A DNA stretch of 64,000 nucleotides from Zizania palustris (Eukaryota; Streptophyta; Magnoliopsida; Poales; Poaceae): positions 76,914,255 to 76,978,254 of the forward strand of contig JAAALK010000288.1 of assembly GCA_019279435.1 (NCBI GenBank), given 5' to 3'. The notes beneath the pieces were generated by a model that worked only from the letters and a program-made list of their open reading frames with translations, was not told where the DNA came from and ran no database searches. Both the position numbers and the translations under genes were made by a program. Position 1 is the first letter of the stretch. Every line of letters begins with the position of its first letter. This document shows, in pieces, positions 1 to 11,100 of the stretch.

Positions 1-470
1 AGGATGAGACAGGGGCGAAACAACGAGGACAAGTAGGGGCCGTGCGATGAGGTTGAGGCAAGGCCAGGCTATGAGATGGGTGAATGAAGGAAGGTGGCGA
101 CTCGAGGCAGAGTTGGGCGAAGGGAGGAGGACGTTGACCTGAGACGAGATGGAGCTGGGCGACGAGGATGAGCAGGAGTGGAGAGTGATGGCGTAAGGCT
201 GGGCTAGGCGAGAGGACGAGTAGGGGCAGAAAGAGGAGGGCGACGACTCGAGTCGAGGTTGGGCAACGAGGACGAGTAGGGGGCAGAGGGAGGATGGCGG
301 CAGCCTGAGGCCAAGCTAGGCTACGAGGACGAGCAAGGGTGGACCGAGGACGGCGGCGGCCTAAGATGGAGAGAAGGTGGCGATGACCTGATGCAGAGGG
401 AGGATGGCGGCGACATGACATGGGATGCATAAGGAGGAGAACGAGGATAGGGTTTGACGGGAGAAGGGTA
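1..470. repeat. Degenerate GC-rich minisatellite
   Basis: Purine-rich sequence in which a core like 'cgaggacgagtagggg' followed by 'cagagggaggatggcggc' recurs with variation (near 210, 258, 317 and 390), at roughly 60-bp spacing. The copies are too diverged to give a clean unit. No ORF worth calling runs through it. It may continue beyond the left edge. Confidence 0.55.
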
Positions 471-1080
471 AAAAGAAATATATCGATTCATAATATTACT
501 GATGACTGACGGGTAAATAACGTCGGAAGCTCGCTAGAAGCTCGTTTTTCTCTCCTTTTAAGTTTTCCATTGAATCATGGCTTTCTAGAGATTTTGGAGG
601 ATGAAAAGCTAGGTTTGAAAGCTTACCGTTTGTTTGGGTTTTCGGCTTCCGACAACAAGAAGCTAGCTGAAAGCTCAAACAAACAATGCCTAAGTCATTT
701 TAGCATATGAAAATTGCCAAAATATGTAATAATCAGAGCTCCTGATAATTTTTATGATATATTCATCACGGCTTCTCTCCCAATATAAGTTCAGAATTGT
801 CCGAGGCCCTAAGGTCTTACTGCATCTCCAGCACAATGACCACACGCCTCTCTGAGCTAAATTTTAGTAAGTGTGCTGATCTAATCTTGATGCTCTAAGC
901 TTCGTGGAATCTAACGGCAAATCAGATTTAATCTTGATGGGCCGAGTGTGCTGATCTACTCCCTCCATCTCATAATATTACAATCTCGAATCAGATTTAA
1001 TATTTTATAATACAACAAATCTATATAATGCTATTGTCCAAAAATTCATTGTACTGTGATACCCTTAAGCTTGTCATCTA
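471..1080. other. Intergenic DNA with possible MITE remnants
   Basis: No coding signal. Around 630-690 the motifs 'gtttgtttgggttttcggcttc' and 'agctcaaacaaacaatgcc' resemble one end of a Harbinger-type MITE. Near 958 'ctccctccatctcataatatt' looks like a lone Stowaway terminus. Neither has a matching partner end that I can place. Confidence 0.3.
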
Positions 1081-1330
1081 CTCCCTCTGATACACAAAAA
1101 TAAATCGTTTTAGACATGATTTCACATACCAAGGAGTAATTAATTAATATGTACTTTCCATGTTTGACCATATTAAATATAGTGCAGGACATAGCACGGA
1201 AAGCAAAAAAAGAAGTAATATTACTTGAGGGGTATATTTGTCCAAAATAAACAATAAAATACAAAACAACTTATTTTAGCAAATTCTTGATACAAACCTA
1301 AAACAACTTGTTTTTGTGTACCGAAGAGAG
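1081..1330. mobile_element. Stowaway-type MITE (Tc1/mariner)
   Basis: A 250-bp non-coding element flanked by TA at 1079-1080 and 1331-1332. The left end CTCCCTCTGATACACAAAAA and the right end (reverse complement CTCTCTTCGGTACACAAAAA) form terminal inverted repeats that extend inward. The TA target duplication, the CTCCCTC start and the size fit Stowaway. Confidence 0.8.
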
Positions 1331-1332
1331 TA

Positions 1333-2200
1333 TACGAAGACAGTATAGTTAAACCACGTGTGATGTTAAACAATTATGATTTTACATATGGGTCAATGGG
1401 TCAATTATGATTTGATATGAGATGGTGATGGTGCATGAGACATTTACACCACAGAATTCCAAATTGATTTTTTTTTCTTGATAGGTTGGTTGACTCTAGA
1501 CTCAGGGCACGTTTGGGTTAGAACAGATTTATCTTTTTTAATAGAATTGTTCCATTCTTCTTTTAATAATTGTTTGAAACTTTCTAGTTTTTTGTTTGAT
1601 TTAAGGATGAAATGATTTCGTCACCGAAGAGGAAGAATGGATTGCTATTTACAAATGCATTTTGATCCCTAATTAATTTTAAATAATTGATAATGATAAC
1701 GATCAAATGCTATTAACTATGTTTTTAATAAATATGAACGGGAATGATAAAAAATTATTTAAAAATGTACAAAAAGGTTAAATCTTGAAGAATCAACGTC
1801 TATAGGCTCAACTATGAGAAAACAATTTTTTTATATAATTTTTGAGTCTACGAACATCGTACTATTAAGAGGTATACATTGAGAAGTTTAGCAAAAAAGT
1901 TTGCGCCCAAAGAAAATCTTTCTCAAAGATTCTTTAAAAAAAGTAAACATATTTGTGATCATCTTTAAATTCTTTAAATTTCAATAGTACATGTCAATAT
2001 AGCCTACACGACTAGATTCTTTAAATTTTTTCACGACTATTTAAATTGGATTTGAGAAGAAAAATAGAAGCGAAAATATATCTCCATTTATGTATATAAT
2101 AATTGTTAGATCGAATATAAATATTCCTTTTTACCCCAGAACATGGCAAATGCTCTGCAAACTCGTCTCATCGCTTGCGTCACCGGCGTCCTGACCGAGC
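1333..2200. other. AT-rich upstream DNA of the glycosyltransferase
   Basis: AT-rich with no supported gene. It starts near 1500 with 'gggcacgtttgggttagaac', typical of a rice MITE end, but no right end was found. The sequence closest to the downstream gene (2190-2210) contains 'ttacataaaagg', a weak TATA-like stretch. Confidence 0.3.
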
Positions 2201-2224
2201 TTACATAAAAGGGAAGCAGCTCCT

Positions 2225-2234
2225 TTGACGTCAA
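2225..2234. promoter_or_regulatory. Palindromic TGACGTCA (bZIP-type) site
   Basis: TTGACGTCAA is a perfect 10-bp palindrome about 330 bp upstream of the glycosyltransferase ATG and just downstream of the TATA-like 'acataaaagg'. TGACGTCA is the core bound by plant TGA/C-box bZIP factors, and the ends also contain the W-box core TTGAC. Function is inferred only; a palindrome of this size can arise by chance. Confidence 0.3.
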
Positions 2235-2561
2235 GGGTTTCGATTACCCTTTGCAGTCATGATTCGTGTTGTTCGACGTGGATTCAACGATGTGGAGCCC
2301 TCCAACACTATGGAGGTGAACCTCATTCCATACAGAACTCACCTCTAAAGTCTCCTTCGAAAACCCCTCTAAGATTGAAATCTGACGGTACGAAAGGAGT
2401 AGATTGTCCCCCTTGCCGTCGATTCCCTCGACTACACTAGGGCTCTCGTTTCTACATAAAGTAGCAGCAAGCTAGCGGCGCCATGGACAAGCCACTTCCA
2501 CCTCCACTACCACCGCATTGATCGGTAGGTGGTCTGCTACGCCGTCTCTGCTGCGCGCGAC

Positions 2562-4010
2562 ATGCCGGCCATGGAGGAGAAGGCGGCGCACTTTCTGGTG
2601 GTCACGTACCCGGCGCAGGGCCACATCAACCCGGCGCGCCACCTCGCACGGCGCCTCGTGCGCGCCACGGGGGCGCGGGTGACCATCTCCACAGCCGTCT
2701 CGGCGTGCCGCAAGATGTTCCCCGGCGCCGGCGAGGTGGAGAACAGCGGAGAGTTCGTGGACGGCGCCGGCGTGGGCTACGCGCCCTACTCGGACGGCTA
2801 CGACGATGGCTTCGACAGGGCGGTGCACGATCCCGCCAACTACATGAGCCAGATCAAGGTCGTGGGCTCGCGAACGCTCTGCGGCGTCCTTGAGCGCTTC
2901 CGCGCCGCCGGCCGCCCCGTCACCCGCGTCGTCTACACGTTCCTCCTCCCCTGGGTCGCCGACGTCGCCCGCGACCACGGCGTGCCCGTTGCGTTCTACT
3001 GGATCCAGACGGGCGCCGTGCTCGCCTCTTATTTCCACTATTTCCGCGGCACGGACGGCGCCGACAAGTCCATCGCCGCCGCCGCTGCGGCGGGCGACTG
3101 CTTGGCACCCGTGCGCGTCCCGGGGCTCCCGCCGCTCCGCCTGCGCGACCTCCCGTCGTTCCTCACCATCACCTCCGTCGACGACCCCTACGCCTTCTTG
3201 CTCAGCGAGTTCAGCGACGTCGTCGGCGCGCTCGGCCGCGACGACAGTCCCCCCGTGCTCGTCAACACGTTCGACGCCCTGGAGCCCGAGGCGTTGGCGT
3301 CACTGCAGCAGCACGGCGTCGACGTCGTCGCCGTGGGGCCCGTGCTCTCCTTCCTCGACGCCACCCCCGCTTGCGACGGCAAAAGCGGCACCGCCGCCAG
3401 CAACGACCTGTTCAGGCAGGACAACACGGGATACCTCGAGTGGCTCGACACGCAGCCGGCCGGCTCGGTGGTGTACATCTCCTTCGGGAGCATGTCGGTG
3501 ATGAGCCGGCGGCAGATCGCGGAGGTGGCCAGCGGCATGGCGGAGAGCGGCCGGCCGTTCATGTGGGTGCTGAGGAAGGACAACCGCGGCGAGGACGACG
3601 GCGTCGCGTCGTCCGCCGGCGGCGAACGAGGAGTGGTGGTGGAGTGGTGCGACCAGACGAAGGTGCTCTCGCACCCGGCCATGGCGTGCTTCGTCACGCA
3701 CTGCGGCTGGAACTCGACACTGGAGAGCGTGGCGTGCGGCGTGCCGGTGGTCTGCGTGCCGCAGTGGACGGACCAGGGCACCAACGCGTGGCTCGTTGAC
3801 CTGATCGGCGCCGGCATCAGGGCCACCGTGAGCGACGAGGACGGCGTCCTGGAGGCCAGCGAGCTGAGGAGGTGCCTCGACGTCGCCACATCAGAGACGG
3901 TGCGCACCAAAGCAGCGTTGTGGAAGGAGAAAGCTCGGGCGGCGGTGGCCGACGGCGGCTCATCGGACCGTAACCTCCGCGCGTTCGTGGCGAAGTCCGG
4001 CGCCATCTAG
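2562..4010 (+). CDS. UDP-glycosyltransferase, family 1 (UGT75-like)
   Basis: Predicted cytosolic enzyme moving a sugar, most likely glucose from UDP-glucose, onto a small acceptor such as a hormone or phenolic. The protein is 482 aa and intronless. Near the N terminus HFLVVTYPAQGHINPARHL holds the family's catalytic His region (the H of AQGHINP-type motifs lies in the acceptor pocket). The C-terminal PSPG nucleotide-sugar box runs about residues 363-406, starting WCDQ, with HCGWNS in the middle and ending in DQ; a terminal Q is usually associated with UDP-glucose use. The open frame extends upstream to 2529, but that codon is GTG, so the first in-frame ATG (2562) was chosen; a second at 2571 (MEEKAAHF) is equally plausible. 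It most resembles UGT75 enzymes annotated as indole-3-acetate or crocetin glucosyltransferases. The acceptor cannot be read from sequence. No signal peptide or membrane segment is seen. Confidence 0.92.
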   Translation: MPAMEEKAAHFLVVTYPAQGHINPARHLARRLVRATGARVTISTAVSACRKMFPGAGEVENSGEFVDGAGVGYAPYSDGYDDGFDRAVHDPANYMSQIKVVGSRTLCGVLERFRAAGRPVTRVVYTFLLPWVADVARDHGVPVAFYWIQTGAVLASYFHYFRGTDGADKSIAAAAAAGDCLAPVRVPGLPPLRLRDLPSFLTITSVDDPYAFLLSEFSDVVGALGRDDSPPVLVNTFDALEPEALASLQQHGVDVVAVGPVLSFLDATPACDGKSGTAASNDLFRQDNTGYLEWLDTQPAGSVVYISFGSMSVMSRRQIAEVASGMAESGRPFMWVLRKDNRGEDDGVASSAGGERGVVVEWCDQTKVLSHPAMACFVTHCGWNSTLESVACGVPVVCVPQWTDQGTNAWLVDLIGAGIRATVSDEDGVLEASELRRCLDVATSETVRTKAALWKEKARAAVADGGSSDRNLRAFVAKSGAI

Positions 4011-4245
4011 ATGGCTCTTGTTGCAATTAAGACGCTGTCCAAACCCATTTAAATAATGCGTTTTCGCATTTCCCTTGGATGTACCAAAATTTAATCTCTC
4101 AATTTAATCGAACTTTTATTAGCTTGTTCGATATTCACCGGCTCGGATTCTGACCTTGAACACGTCTAAGTTCTAACACTCATGCCTAATTACTAACTAC
4201 ATTTTTCCATGTGAATTAATCAATTGCATGAGGCTTGCAGTTACG
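4011..4245. other. 3' flank of the glycosyltransferase gene
   Basis: AT-rich 3' UTR and flank after the TAG stop; 'aaataatgcg' near 4050 could serve as a poly(A) signal. Nothing else recognised. Confidence 0.35.
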
Positions 4246-4472
4246 TGGGATGTTTGGAATTACAGAATCTAAGGATAATTTGTGAGATAAATTTATTAAA
4301 CCTAATTAATCTATAATTAGAAAATATTTACTGTAACATCACAGTATCAAATCATGGTCTAATTAGATTTATTAGATTTGTTTCACGAATAATCTATCGA
4401 TTATGAATATGTTTTGTAAATAGTTTACATTTATTCGATGTGACATAGGCTAAAACATATCCAAACACCCCC
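4246..4472. mobile_element. Tourist-like MITE (PIF/Harbinger)
   Basis: The sequence begins 'gggatgtttgg' and ends 'ccaaacaccccc' followed by TAA, with an AT-rich, internally partly self-complementary centre. These ends are characteristic of very common rice Tourist-like elements. The 3-bp target duplication is clear only on the right, so the left border is approximate. Confidence 0.55.
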
Positions 4473-5145
4473 TAAATCGTGCATTAATTCGGTCTAATGC
4501 CAAAGTTGAGTTGCTGTCTTGCAGGCTCAAATGTTGAGGCGCAGGAGCAAGAAGCTGCACGGGGAGCAAGCGCCGCGAGCACAAGGTTGACGAGTTCATA
4601 ATTTTTCCTCTCAAAAAACAACTACAAAAAAAAGAAGATAGGCACAATTCTACCGGACAAATGCATGTGGTGTGTATGCAGTCAGCAGCGTGCCAACCCC
4701 TGCATCACTATTTACCTGTAGTACAATCGGTCTCTGTAGTCTGTACAGTTCATACAAGAAAGTAACACAGCCAACTTGTCAGGCTCACAAGCTCATTATG
4801 TACCACTCTTTTAATTTTTTTTCTCAATTTTGTTTTCGCTGTCGGCTTCCCTGGACCATCTCTCGAACATCACGACAATGAGAAGACATCCATAACATCA
4901 TCATTCTGCAGAAAATGACGGGCTGCACGAACAGCTACCAATCATTTTTGGCCCATTTCCCCCAACAATACTTCAACCGGGAGGTCTAAAAGGGAGAAGA
5001 ATAACTTATGTACAAATGATGAAGAACAGAAAAACGGAAGAAGAGGGGCGAGATGCTATCTACTGACTTGATCGGATGGAGCTGATACGCTCCCTTCTAT
5101 CAACAAAAAGATGCCTTCTTGCATCGGCTCATGCCGGGAAAAGTG
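4473..5145. other. Convergent intergenic spacer
   Basis: Lies between the 3' ends of the plus-strand glycosyltransferase and the minus-strand EPL-like gene. It should hold the 3' UTR of the latter. No coding potential or repeat recognised. Confidence 0.3.
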
Positions 5146-8100
5146 TCAGCAATCGTCGTCGTCCCTTGAATCTCTCCTCCCATCCCGGGAAGAGTCCCTT
5201 CTGGATGCCTTGATTGCCTCGGCAACCATAAGGGCAAGTGTGGCCTTGTGGACGGCAAGGTCAGCCTTGTGCATCAGGAGGTTGGCCTTTTCTCTTTTGA
5301 GCTTGGCCATGGCCACCGCATGCAGAGCAGCACTGGAGGCATCCCGCCGCTTGAGCTCCTCTATATCAATGTTGGGGCTCTGGGATGCACCTGGGAACAG
5401 ATGGTTCGAGTTCTGCCATTCGTTAACGACTGCGCTCCAATGATCTGGGGCACTTCGCTTCATTCTCTTATGACGGAAGGAAGGTGATGGCTGATGATCC
5501 TCAGAGAATGCAAAGCTAGAATTCCTTTTGACACTGTTTGTTCTGAAAACCTTGGTGTAGAACTTCTTTCCGAGCCATCAAAAGAGCGTGGGGATTCAGT
5601 TCTCACAGAGAACCTGGGAGAGTGCCCTGTTGGTGAATAAATAGAACCACCGTCATAGGATTCACAAGTCCTTCCATCCCCAACGTATTCACTGTATTTC
5701 CTCCCTGATATTTGACAGAAACAGTAACTTATATCAACAAAATAATTAAAAGAACATGAAACTGGACTAATAATTAGAATGACAAGATATTAAGAGCACC
5801 TGATCGGAAAAAGACATCTTGCTCTCTTGAAAAGCTGTGACATCCTGAGGACATAAGTTTCTTATGGGATCGCTGCTTCGGTCCCTTGAATGGTATTTGG
5901 ACTTGGAGTCCACGAGGCTTCAAACAGAAGGCAAACAATGCAGGTTTGGAGGCAACTTCTCTTGGCACCCATTTGATGAACCCTGTATTCTGAATATTGT
6001 TGATTCCCATTCCTGTAACTGCTGCTCGTAGATCTTCCACATAGGAAACTGAAAATGATACAAATGCAAGATTAGATGATGTATGTACTCAAACGTTTTG
6101 GTGCACTGCACTTAAACATTTTGTTGAATTCAAACATCCAATCATTTCCCTCAGCACAATTCATGCTTCCTTGAGTTTAAGATAAACCATGATTACACAC
6201 TTTTATAGTAACTCTTATTAGAAGTTTAGAACCATATCCCCAAAAGAAATTGTCTGGTTACACAGCACGTAGGATACTTGAAATCCCAGGACAACATACT
6301 CATTTATATTAATATCAGTACTCAAGGTCATCCAATACTCTCGAACAAAACACATAATTATCTTCACTCAGTAGATAATGTTTTACTGTAATTAACTGGC
6401 ACTATCAAAGCTGGAAAGAAATTATGTTAGGCACAACACTGTTCACATAGTAAAAACAAACATGCATGAGCATAAAATTACCTAGCACAAAACTAACTGA
6501 AATTGAGTTTGAAGCTTGAATAATGAAGGAAATAAGGCTGTTCAGTGTTCACTATAAAAATCACAGAAGATAACTTTACTACATTCCAAGCTATCTAGGA
6601 CATGAACATGAGCAAACCAACCTTTGGCCTCATCTACAAGGTACAAGGAATACAAAGCTATTGGCAACAAAGGCAAATGTAGAAGATACAATATATATTC
6701 ACCTGAAAGTGTCGAATGAGTGGCATTCCCTTTTTCTTCCTCTTCTCCTGCCAATAATCATGTATCACTTTAATTGTGTCCAGTGATATGCTATCACTAT
6801 CTAGCTCCTTCATCTGATCAATAGCAAGTTCATTGCAGTTGTGACTATAAGCAAGTTTCTCGAATTTGTCCATGATTCTCTCAAACACGTCATCTGTCAA
6901 CTCGTCCAAGGTGCTGTTCTTACTTACTTGCCTCCATCTTGAAAGCCACCCTTCATCATCACTGTCCATGTCATATATCACGCGAGATTCATCAAGTGCC
7001 ATTTCAACATCTGTTCCAATATGGCCAGCATAATCTTGAGAGCGTACAAAGGATACAGTATCATGATCATCACGAGCTTCAACAAAGCGGACACCAGGAA
7101 TTGGAATATTTTTCACTGATGCAGCTCTGATATTATGACTATAGCATTCACCATGCATTTGCTTGAAAATCAACCATTGACTCCTGTCAGGAAATTCTAA
7201 GCACCACTCAGCCCCCCCTTTCCATATCATTGCATGTGTATAGCGGTTTGTGGCCCCAGGCTGCAAAACTTGAAAGACTTTGTGAGCATACTTGGTTCCT
7301 TCTGCAAGCTTCACACAAATCCTCCATTCACTCTGCCCATCAGAATCAATTGTGATCTGAGTATCATACTCCCTCCATCCTCTATCACCAACTGTAACTA
7401 GGACATTTGCAACACAAGTCAATGACTCAGGACTGCTTTGTTCGCTTCTTGAATTATCAGGAAGTCTCTTTGCATCATTTGTCTTAGAGTTGCTATGAGA
7501 CTGTATCTTGCGGAAATGTCCTTTGTGTTTTAATCCAAGTTCACCACTTCTAGGAGAAACAGAGTATGAAACCTGAGTTCGTGGCTTCTTAGAGCCACCA
7601 GCAAATCCTGTCATCATGATATCCTCATGCCATAATTTTGAACCATCTCCAAACGCACGTGATATGGATGTAAATCGGTTTCGATGGTAGGTAGTCCTGG
7701 GGGCAGTTGGTGTAGCACGACCAATAGGATACTCATTCAATTCCTGGACCAAGTTAGATGTAGGTGGCATGGCCTTCTCATCTTTGTTTAGTAAATTATA
7801 ATCCGGTTGATCTAGTGCCTTATTTTTAGGAATGATTATGGAAGAACACCTCTCTTGAGAATTCTGCAGAGGGCAAATGGCAGTAAGGTTGGAAGAAAAA
7901 GATTTGTCACCATCCACATTTTGATCCAGAAAACTCCTGCTTATTATGTTGGCATCACCAGTACTGTTGCTATTACATTCCAAACTTACAGTCCTTTCAG
8001 CAGTATTGAGCTCCCTGCTACCAGAACTAGAGTGGTTTATTGCAACCAACAGTACCCATATCCAAGGGACCATCAGTGGATGGACCAACATAAACAGAAC

Positions 8101-11100
8101 AAACTTCAGAGGCAGGAGCGGCCAGATGAACAAGATCATATGTGTGTTGTGACAGAGACTGCTGATCTTCTTCTAAAGTAGATGATATGGACGCTGGAAA
8201 ATCATTAGAGGTCGAATGGGTTTCACTGAGCAATTTTAAGTGGTGAAAAAACAGTAGTGAAGGTGCAGCTGCCACATCCAGATGATTTTGAGCAGATTCA
8301 CTTGATTTATCGAGACAAAAAATGACAGGGTCAACATCTGAATATTTCAATTCTGAGAAAAATCGGGAGTCTCGAGCATCAAGTGATAAACCCTGGTTAA
8401 CAGAAAAGTAATAAATCAGTAATAAGCAGATTTGCTATAAACCTATATTTCAACACAATATATGTTGCACCAATGTATTCAATATGTTAAAACAATAGAA
8501 ACAGATGACCAAAGACTAAATAATGTATTGATCAGGAAAGAACAGATGAACAAGTAAACATCAGCTCAGATAGTTAATTTTTCAAAAGTTTGAATGTATG
8601 GTTCCCGGTGAAGATAATTAACGTAACAGAAATAAAGGAATCTGCAGAGAATTATAACTGTGTATATTAAGTTTCTGATAAATGCTTGTATGCACAAATT
8701 CCCACAGAAGAAATAACAGGGATTACCATTCACCCCAACTCCAAGAGAAGGTGTTTGATTATAAAGAATAGATATCAAATAGTACTAAAAAGTCATAGAC
8801 CAGTACATTGTATTTCCAACAATATTCAGCACTTGGCTTGCTGAAGGAACCCCATGAGACAAATAAAAATTCACTCAGATTTTTTTAAATTTTGGGATAC
8901 TGTTTCAACAGTAGTAATGCAACAAAAAGGGGTGCAAAGTAGGCTAGCCAAAAAGGGTAATTCCAGTACTGCACACATTGGAAGGTTAACTGAAACCATA
9001 TGGCTAACAGGGTAATTGTTATGACCTGGGATTGTGTCCCCAACTGTGTAACCAGTAGTTGTGGGTAGCTAGGCTTGAGGCTGTTCCCTCTTGCCGGAAG
9101 ATTAGATAGATGCGGCAAGGAACTTTCCCTCTTGCCGATAGAAGAGATAGGAACAACAAAGAACTTTTCCTCTTACCGATAGAATAGGTAGACAGGGCAG
9201 GAAGCTTTGCCCTGGCCGACTTAAGTAGAAGGTAGAAGAATAGACAACTTTATTACTTTTGTTCCCAGGTACAAGCTACTTTATTTATAGCCTAGTACAA
9301 TGTTATCTCTAATAATAGATCTAATCTAACTAAATATCCTATAATCTAGCTAAGATATAACTAATTAACTGACTTATATCCTAAGAACTTGTATCCTGCT
9401 TAGCTATTTATATCCTAAGAACTCTTATAACAACTAGGACTCCTTAAAGACTAAAGACTCTCCTAGGCGCCTTCCTGATGCTTGGACTCTTTAGTCGCCT
9501 GGAGTCCTAGACTAATGTCCATAACAGTAATATGAATTGAATTGACTACAGAAACAACTGTAAAACTATATAATAATTTTTTTACACAAATTTAATGAAG
9601 ATCAGCCTTCCACCTATCATTGGACCAAGTGTAATAAAACAGAGAGCAACATATAATTTAGTAGCACTTCCAAGAAAGAATGGGCCTATTTTGTTGCTGT
9701 TTTAGAAAATACAAGAGCAGGTTCTGTGTGGTGGTTTTATCCAAGTTATCCAAATACATGGTCAGTTAGTCAGTGAGCCTCTCATAATGCAAAGAACTAT
9801 TCAGCTAAGCCCAGCCTGATCATCCTTGCCTATAGAGCACTTTTGGGCAGTATCCATAGTTATTATGGCGGTAAGGCGAGGCGAAACGCCTAACTACCTT
9901 CACACCTTTTTGGCGAGTATGGCGTGCAGCAAGACGATGCCATACTCACTTAATATAAATGCACATGTCATAATAATTTTGGAACAACAGGAATTTAAAT
10001 TTAGACCACATGAAATATAAATTCATATAAATAGTGAACAAGTTCATACTCCATTCATTATAAACAAACATACATGGAAATCTTATAAATCGTAGGAGCT
10101 GGTCAGTTATATATGGAAATCTGATCGGTTGTATATGGAAATCATCAATATATGGGAAGTTGATCAGTTATATATGGAAATCATCAATATATGGAAAGCC
10201 TATCCAGGGAAGGAGCTAATTTATTTCCAACAAAGACATCAAAGAAGAGAAAGCAGGAGGGAGGGAGTGCAGATCTGAAGAGAGAGGGAAGGCCGCTGCT
10301 GCCACCCACCGCGGATCTGAAGCGACACTGTGTGAGAAAAGGCCGCCACCGCCACGCTGGGCAAGGGAAGGCCACTACCGCCGCTACGCTGAGCAAGGGA
10401 AGACCTACAGACGAAATAGCGGCAGCGGAGGGAGCAGCAACCAGTGGAGGGGGTGGCGGTGGTGGAGGGAGCATCTGCCATGGAGACTTGGGCGTCCCCA
10501 CAGAGGTCGTTTCCCAATGTTTACAAATCATCCAATTAATCGCAATTAATCGGCATGGTCGGTTTTCCGGGTCTGATTAGCTGCTCCGATGCGATCAGAC
10601 CGACCAAGACTCTAGTCGTCCAACTAGTCGACGACTAGTCGTTACTAGTCGTCGATTAGGGAGTTGAGCGAACCAGGCGACCTGATTTCTGTATTTTTAG
10701 CCCAGGCGAAGTGGGAGGGAAAAGCTGCGTGTGGGAGGGAAAAGCTGTCTGGGGCGAGCGATTTATAGGGTAGCATGCACGCGTGAAAACAGAGCTAGGC
10801 ACGGGACATTGGGCGGGAAGGGACGGGACTGGTGGGAGGGAAAAGGAGAAAGAAATTGCACGCGCACAAGAGATAAAGCAGATTGGCAGAGAGGAAAGAG
10901 AGAGGAAATAGAGGGAAGAGAGGGAAACACTTGAGAGGCGGCGGCGATCTACTCATCTTCTTTGGCAGTGGCTGGCGGCTTCAGCAGCGGCGTCCTGTCA
11001 TCATCCTCTTCTGTGGTGTCGGCATCCTGCCGTTCTCTTCCGCGGCGGCCGGAGTCCTGCTATTCTCTTCCGCGACGGCCAGTGTCTGTTCGGTGGCAGT

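Noticed and set aside
2472..4006. Long minus-strand ORFs over the glycosyltransferase
   Set aside because: They mirror a GC-rich plus-strand gene with a clear PSPG box; low-complexity Arg/Ala/Ser translations have no recognisable domain.
5146..5463. Independent small gene of 105 aa
   Set aside because: It is the C-terminal exon part of the EPL-like gene, continuous with the frame upstream of 5463.
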